Assembly: GCF_002934605.1 (NCBI RefSeq)
Contig: NZ_PTJC01000007.1
Location: forward strand, 124,001-188,000
DNA: 64,000 nt
Source of the DNA: Neolewinella xylanilytica
GTDB lineage: Bacteria; Bacteroidota; Bacteroidia; Chitinophagales; Saprospiraceae
Direction: 5' to 3'
The notes beneath the pieces were generated by a model that did not search any database, had not been told where the DNA came from, and saw only the letters and a program-made list of their open reading frames with translations. Both the position numbers and the translations under genes were made by a program. Positions 59,922 through 64,000 of this stretch are shown here, piece after piece (position 1 is the stretch's first letter; every line of letters begins with the position of its first letter).

Positions 59922-61196
59922 ATGATTACCATAGGATTAGCGATCGTCGTTTTCACCCTCATCGTGCTGGCACTCATCACGATGTTGTTGGTTGCGCGTC
60001 GCAGACTCGTCCCCCAGGGGGAGGTAAGTATCATTGTCAACGGTGACAAGGAGAACCCCCTCCGCGTTCAGCCCGGCAACTCCCTGCTTTCCGCCCTCTC
60101 CGATAAGAGTGTATTTCTGCCTTCCGCCTGTGGCGGTGGCGGAACCTGCGCCATGTGCGAGTGCCACATCACCAAAGGCGGTGGCGATGTTCTGCCCACG
60201 GAGCTCAACCACCTTACCCGCCGCGAGGTCGCTGAAAACAAGCGACTGGCCTGTCAGGTGAAAGTGCGCCAGGACATGGAGATCCAGATCCCCGAGGAAA
60301 TCTTCGGTATCAAGAAATGGGAGTGTACCGTCGACCGGAACTACAACGTCGCTACCTTCATCAAGGAGTTCGTCGTGCGGTTGCCGGAAGGCGAAACCCT
60401 CGATTTTGAGTCAGGAGGCTATATCCAGGTGGACGTGCCGAAATGTGAAGTCCACTTCAAAAATTTCGATATCACGCCCCACCCGGTGTTCCACAAAGGA
60501 GCCCCCAAGGATAAATTCAAGGCCGACTGGGACAAATTCGGCATGTGGGATTTCGTCATGAAGAACGACGAAGAACAGTTCCGCGCCTATTCCATGGCCA
60601 ACCACCCGGGAGAAGGTGACATCATCATGCTCAACATCCGGATCGCCCCACCGCCCTTCGACCGCCAGAAGAACGCCTATATGGACGTGAACCCCGGCGT
60701 CTGTTCGAGCTATGTGTTCAATCAGACCCCCGGCGATAAGGTGACGATCTCCGGCCCCTACGGCGAGTTCTTCATCAAGCCGACCGACAAAGAAATGGTC
60801 TACATCGGCGGTGGTGCCGGTATGGCGCCCCTCCGCAGCCACATCTTCCACCTTTTCCACACCATGAAGACCGACCGGAAGGTCAGCTACTGGTACGGTG
60901 GACGTTCGAAGGCCGAGCTGTTCTACACCGAGGAATTCCGCGAGATCGAGGAGAACTTCCCCAATTTTAGCTACCACATCGCCCTCAGCGACGCGCTGGA
61001 AGAAGATAAGTGGGACGGTATGACCGGATTCATTCACACGGCGGTGCTCGAGAACTATCTCAAGGATCACCCCGAGCCCGAAGAGATCGAGTACTACCTC
61101 TGTGGTCCTCCGCTGATGCTTCAGGCCGTCCAGAATATGCTCGACGAACTGGGCGTTCCCGAAGAAAATATCGCATTCGACGACTTCGGTTCCTAG
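59922..61196 (+). CDS. nqrF: Na+-translocating NADH:quinone reductase subunit F (NADH-oxidising)
   Basis: 424 residues. One N-terminal membrane helix (about 1-26), then a ferredoxin domain with [2Fe-2S] ligands in [14 protein letters not shown] (C-x5-C-x2-C) and a fourth Cys in RLACQV. A ferredoxin-NADP reductase-like domain follows: FAD-binding [12 protein letters not shown]-binding [12 protein letters not shown] and [14 protein letters not shown], with the family C-terminus FDDFGS. It is the entry point for NADH electrons. It ends the operon; a 15-bp terminator hairpin lies 52 nt downstream, after two small hairpins. Confidence 0.97.
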   Translation: MITIGLAIVVFTLIVLALITMLLVARRRLVPQGEVSIIVNGDKENPLRVQPGNSLLSALSDKSVFLPSACGGGGTCAMCECHITKGGGDVLPTELNHLTRREVAENKRLACQVKVRQDMEIQIPEEIFGIKKWECTVDRNYNVATFIKEFVVRLPEGETLDFESGGYIQVDVPKCEVHFKNFDITPHPVFHKGAPKDKFKADWDKFGMWDFVMKNDEEQFRAYSMANHPGEGDIIMLNIRIAPPPFDRQKNAYMDVNPGVCSSYVFNQTPGDKVTISGPYGEFFIKPTDKEMVYIGGGAGMAPLRSHIFHLFHTMKTDRKVSYWYGGRSKAELFYTEEFREIEENFPNFSYHIALSDALEEDKWDGMTGFIHTAVLENYLKDHPEPEEIEYYLCGPPLMLQAVQNMLDELGVPEENIAFDDFGS

Positions 61197-61202
61197 TACG
61201 AA

Positions 61203-61243
61203 GCTGCCTCCGGCAGCGCCAGTAAGAAGCAGTCTCTGACTGC
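61203..61243. repeat. Two small hairpin units after nqrF
   Basis: GCTGCC-TCC-GGCAGC (61203-61217) and GCAGTC-TCT-GACTGC (61229-61243), each preceded by GAA/AGAA and followed by GCC. Stems are perfect 6-bp pairs with different sequence and a 3-nt TCC/TCT loop. The first unit begins 6 nt after the nqrF stop. Related units lie at 61510-61550 and 52253-52330. Confidence 0.75.
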
Positions 61244-61247
61244 GCCT

Positions 61248-61280
61248 AGAGCCCGGTGAGATGAAATCTCACCGGGCTCT
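61248..61280 (+). terminator. Strong hairpin terminator after the nqr operon
   Basis: AGAGCCCGGTGAGAT (61248-61262) pairs perfectly over 15 bp with ATCTCACCGGGCTCT (61266-61280) around a GAA loop. The sequence after it (TCTGTGTGT) is only moderately T-rich, so termination strength is uncertain. Confidence 0.75.
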
Positions 61281-61509
61281 TCTGTGTGTAGGCTCTAGTG
61301 CCTAGTCAGGTCGATTATGTCGCAGTAGGTGCTGGTGTATTTACGTGGGTGACGAGGCGGAAAAAAGATTGCATACCCATAGCTACGGAAGCGTTTTTTC
61401 AACGAAGTCAAACGCGGAAAGGCGCCGCAGATACGGTGACAATTATTGCTTGAATAGGCTCTAGTAATATGACAGAATAGGGCCTCCTTTCAGGTGGAAT
61501 TTTACCAGC
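61281..61509. other. Intergenic gap with an 11-bp direct repeat
   Basis: No convincing gene. TAGGCTCTAGT occurs at 61289-61299 and again at 61455-61465, flanking about 155 bp of otherwise unremarkable, slightly AT-richer sequence. Confidence 0.4.
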
Positions 61510-61550
61510 GCTGCCGGAGGCAGCCTCTTGCTTGCGCTGCCGGAGGCAGC
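61510..61550. repeat. Two hairpin units after the glycosyltransferase gene
   Basis: GCTGCC-GGA-GGCAGC at 61510-61524 and 61536-61550. On the minus strand the second begins 3 nt after the glycosyltransferase stop codon TAG, mirroring the unit placed just after the nqrF stop. Confidence 0.75.
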
Positions 61551-61553
61551 TTC

Positions 61554-63155
61554 CTACTTAGTAAGCCCCAAATGCTTCACGCTGTAAAAAAAGATCGCCC
61601 CGTACCCGATTGCCAGCAGGGCATGAAATACCACGAAGGTGGTATTTCCCACATAGAAGGCACCGGCTACGGCGAGCAGGAAGTACAGACTCAGCACGCC
61701 TTCCCCCAGCGTGATGCCGTTCAGGCGCCCGGAGAAATACTTTTTGGAGCGGAATTTGTCCCGCACCGAGCTAATATTGAACTTCGGCGTCCGTACGAAG
61801 GGGCTCTTTTGACCCCGGTAGCCCTGTAACACGGCAATGGAGTTATGCAGCGATAGCCCCATGCTGAGGGCCAGAAAAAGGGGGAAGAGGATAAAGAACT
61901 TTATCAGTGATTTACCGAAGCGTTTCTCCCGGTTGGCCACACTCCGCACGTTGGCCACGAAGTACACGGTCACTACGGATAGCAAGCCCGTGAGAAAGAG
62001 TGCGAAGAAATGCTTGCTGAAACCGAATTTCTCCAACTCTCCCAACAGGAATAGCAGGGGGACGCTGATCACGCCGCAAACGAATACAAAGAGGAAGATC
62101 GATGAGGCCAGCAGGTGAACCGTAGCGTGGATCTTGGTACCCAGCGCAAGCCCGCTGCGCCAGATGTCGGGCAGCATTTTCCGCGCCGTTTCCGCGCCGC
62201 CCTTCATCCACCGGTGCTGCTGGCTTTTGAAGCCGTTCATATCCACCGGTAATTCGGCCGGGCTGCCTTCACCTTCCAGGTAGCGGATTCGGTAGCCGGC
62301 CAGTTGGCTGCGGATGCTCAGGTCGAGGTCTTCGGTGAGGGTATCCGGTTGCCAGCCCCCACCGGCGTCGATCGCCTCCCGCCGCCAGATCCCCGCCGTA
62401 CCGTTGAATTGGAGCAGATGCCCCCCCTTCATTCGTCCGACTTGCTCGACGGTGAAGTGTACGTTCAGTTGAAGTGCCTGCAGGCGGGTAATGAGGCTGT
62501 AATTCTCGTTCAAGTGTTCCCACCGGGTTTGTACCACGCCGATCCGCGGGTCGGCAAAGTGGGGAACCGTGCGGCACAAGAACGTAGGTGGCGGTACGAA
62601 GTCGGCATCGAAGATCGCGATAAACTCCCCTTTCGCCTCCCGCATCCCGTCGCGGAGGGCACCGGCCTTGAAGCCTTCCCGGTTGGGGCGGATAATCTGC
62701 CGGATACGGTACCCCCGGGCCCGGTATTCCGCTACCTTTTTCGCTACCAGATCGACCGTTTCATCGTCGCTGTCGTCGAGCACGTGGATCTCGTAGCGGT
62801 CCTTCGGGTAATCGAAGGCGGCTACGGCATCGATCAACCGACCGATGACGTAATATTCGTTGTAGATCGGCAGCTGCACCGTAACGAAGGGTAAGGGGGG
62901 CGCCGCCGGCGCAGGAGCAACGGCTACGTCGTCGGGGTAACGATCCGGCGGAGCCGAAGCCACCCGAGTGGAAGCCGAGCGGCAACCGGGGGTCGTCCAC
63001 AGGGACTCGGAGCGGGTCACCGTCGCAGCGGGCGTCCATGGGCTCTCGCCGTACCGGTAGTGGTATAACAGGTTAAATTGTAGTAAGCAGTAAACCGTGA
63101 TGTAAAGCAGGCTGATCGAATAAATGGCCAACACCAGGAAAGCGAGTATGGTCAT
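61554..63155 (-). CDS. Membrane-bound family 2 glycosyltransferase
   Basis: 533 residues. An N-terminal helix (MTILAFLVLAIYSISLLYITVYCLLQF), then a GT2/cellulose-synthase-like catalytic domain: VQLPIYNEYYVIGRLIDAV, DDSDDET, DADFVPPP, the TEDLDLS motif and QQHRWMKG (QxxRW). Five or so C-terminal helices follow from about 345. Residues about 40-85 form an Ala/Pro/Ser-rich insert (for example VAVAPAPAAPPLP) between the first helix and the domain, unusual for the family. It probably makes a beta-linked polysaccharide or glycolipid. It overlaps the upstream glycosyltransferase gene by 4 nt (ATGA), so the two are co-translated. Confidence 0.9.
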   Translation of the reverse strand: MTILAFLVLAIYSISLLYITVYCLLQFNLLYHYRYGESPWTPAATVTRSESLWTTPGCRSASTRVASAPPDRYPDDVAVAPAPAAPPLPFVTVQLPIYNEYYVIGRLIDAVAAFDYPKDRYEIHVLDDSDDETVDLVAKKVAEYRARGYRIRQIIRPNREGFKAGALRDGMREAKGEFIAIFDADFVPPPTFLCRTVPHFADPRIGVVQTRWEHLNENYSLITRLQALQLNVHFTVEQVGRMKGGHLLQFNGTAGIWRREAIDAGGGWQPDTLTEDLDLSIRSQLAGYRIRYLEGEGSPAELPVDMNGFKSQQHRWMKGGAETARKMLPDIWRSGLALGTKIHATVHLLASSIFLFVFVCGVISVPLLFLLGELEKFGFSKHFFALFLTGLLSVVTVYFVANVRSVANREKRFGKSLIKFFILFPLFLALSMGLSLHNSIAVLQGYRGQKSPFVRTPKFNISSVRDKFRSKKYFSGRLNGITLGEGVLSLYFLLAVAGAFYVGNTTFVVFHALLAIGYGAIFFYSVKHLGLTK

Positions 63156-63862
63156 GATCGGATCAGTTTGAAGATGGTCCAGAGGATTTTATGCCCGGCC
63201 AGCACCGTCCCCCTCACGGTTCCGGAAATCTTGGAAACCCCGATGCGGCGACGGTAGCCAACCGGTACCTCCGTACACTTCAGGCCGGCCTTGGCGGCGC
63301 GGACCTGCATTTCCACGGTCCAGCCAAAGTCGGGATCTTCCATCCGCAAAGCTACGAGGGCCGGGTAGCGGATGGCGCGAAACGGACCGAGGTCGGTAAA
63401 CTCATAACCATAAAACACCCGAATAAGGTTTGTCGCCAACCAGTTGCCGAAGATCTGGGGGAAGGTCATGCTGCCCCTTTCGGCTTTTCCCAGCGCCCTT
63501 GACCCGATGACCAGATCGTAACCGAACCGCTCGATTGGAGCAAGGAGTTCCGGCAGCTGCCCGGGATAATCGCTATGGTCCCCGTCGATAAAAACCACCA
63601 CGTCGGGTTGTTCCGCGGCGGGTCGGGTGGCGATATGCGACATTCCCCGTAGGCAGGCCGAGCCGTACCCTGGCCGGTTTTCCCGGACTACCGTTGCTCC
63701 TGCGTCCGCGCCCACCTGCGCCGTCCGATCCGTGCTGTTGTTGTCGCACACGATGACCTCCCGAATGAGGTGGCGCGGCAGCTCGTCGATCACCAAACCG
63801 ATACTCCGCTCCTCGTTAAACGCGGGAATAATTACGTCGATGACCAAGGGACCGGCAGGCAA
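63152..63862 (-). CDS. Family 2 glycosyltransferase, polyprenyl-phosphate mannosyl/glucosyl-transferase-like
   Basis: About 236 residues. Starts with VIDVIIPAFNEERSIGLVIDELP, CDNNSTDRTAQVG, the metal-binding DGDHSDYPGQL and GSRALGKAERGSM; ends with YRRRIGVSKISGTVRGTVLAGHKILW. This is the pattern of DPM1-like/dolichyl-phosphate sugar transferases without membrane helices. No ATG fits: TTG at 63862 is used, TTG at 63847 gives MVIDVIIPAFNEE and is as likely. It is upstream of, and overlaps by 4 nt, the membrane-bound glycosyltransferase gene, so the two may act in one glycolipid or polysaccharide pathway. Confidence 0.85.
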   Translation of the reverse strand: MPAGPLVIDVIIPAFNEERSIGLVIDELPRHLIREVIVCDNNSTDRTAQVGADAGATVVRENRPGYGSACLRGMSHIATRPAAEQPDVVVFIDGDHSDYPGQLPELLAPIERFGYDLVIGSRALGKAERGSMTFPQIFGNWLATNLIRVFYGYEFTDLGPFRAIRYPALVALRMEDPDFGWTVEMQVRAAKAGLKCTEVPVGYRRRIGVSKISGTVRGTVLAGHKILWTIFKLIRS

Positions 63863-63907
63863 AGCGAGGGTTTACGGTAAAGATACGCCGGGGGCGGCCG
63901 CGTGTTG

Positions 63908-64000
63908 TTAGCTCAGTCCGCCGTCGACACTTAGCACCTGACCGTTGACGTAGCTGCTCATGTCGGACGCCAGGAAAATGCAGGCATCGGCGATCTCCTC
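63908..64000 (-). CDS. 3' end of a FabG-like short-chain dehydrogenase/reductase (partial)
   Basis: Only the last 30 residues are in the window: EEIADACIFLASDMSSYVNG, then QVLSVDGGLS and a stop at 63908. The ending (IADACIFLASDxSSYVNGQVLSVDGG) is the standard C-terminus of SDR-family reductases such as FabG. The catalytic and cofactor regions lie outside the window, so the substrate is unknown. Confidence 0.85.
   Translation of the reverse strand, partial: EEIADACIFLASDMSSYVNGQVLSVDGGLS

Overview
The window is 64 kb of GC-rich, gene-dense bacterial chromosome that I would place in the Bacteroidota, most likely the Saprospiria (Lewinella/Neolewinella-like). The grounds are: several secreted proteins with type IX secretion (T9SS) C-terminal sorting domains, including a gliding-associated type B domain; a gldE gene next to ssb and mutY; Bacteroidota-type promoter elements (TAnnTTTG at -7) upstream of many genes; a predicted surface lipoprotein with an acidic export signal after the lipid-bearing Cys; and a proline-rich IF2. 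The genus is inferred from gene content and GC only. I see no phage, insertion sequence, CRISPR array, rRNA or tRNA gene.

Layout. 0-6.6 kb: a T9SS protein, hisF and hisIE separated by a small membrane protein on the opposite strand, a YqeY-like protein flanked by arrays of small hairpins, an LptF/LptG-like permease and an SPFH/prohibitin-like protein. 6.7-12 kb: a giant protein with the architecture of soluble adenylyl cyclase (two cyclase domains, NTPase, TPRs), a possible 30-residue membrane peptide and an RskA-like anti-sigma protein. 12-21 kb (mostly minus strand): fabH, a Na+/solute symporter, thioredoxin, ligA, gldE, ssb, mutY and an ECF sigma factor. 21.5-25 kb: rimP-nusA with a terminator and a possible leader attenuator, then a three-FAS1 surface lipoprotein. 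25-31 kb: a SulP transporter coupled to a persulfide dioxygenase-rhodanese protein, a sulfatase with an unusual leader, and a MoxR ATPase. 31-41 kb: thiL preceded by five tandem 15-bp repeats, YceI, purA, a DUF1206 protein, a T9SS protein, an acetyltransferase, an SRAP/HMCES protein and infB. 41-51.4 kb: a T9SS protein with ELWxTDGT repeats, two secreted amidohydrolase-like proteins ending in a strong terminator, and an outer-membrane DUF5686-type protein. 51.6-54.2 kb: mnmG-hisH with three hairpins between them. 54.6-61.2 kb: a complete nqrABCDEF operon for the Na+-translocating NADH:quinone reductase. 61.5-64 kb: two glycosyltransferases and the 3' end of a FabG-like reductase.

How the genes fit together. 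Most are housekeeping: histidine and purine synthesis, DNA repair, transcription/translation control, lipid synthesis, respiration. The NQR operon makes a Na+ gradient that a sodium/solute symporter could use, which suits a marine bacterium. The persulfide dioxygenase-SulP pair forms a sulfide-oxidation/sulfur-anion export unit.

The most unusual content is non-coding: several families of very short hairpin units whose stem sequence changes while stem complementarity, loop and flank are kept. They sit next to stop and start codons around yqeY, between mnmG and hisH, and at the convergent nqrF/glycosyltransferase ends. Other points of interest are an NqrA with an added N-terminal signal/membrane segment, the soluble-adenylyl-cyclase-like protein, tandem repeats before thiL, and an interleaved inverted repeat in the sulfatase leader.
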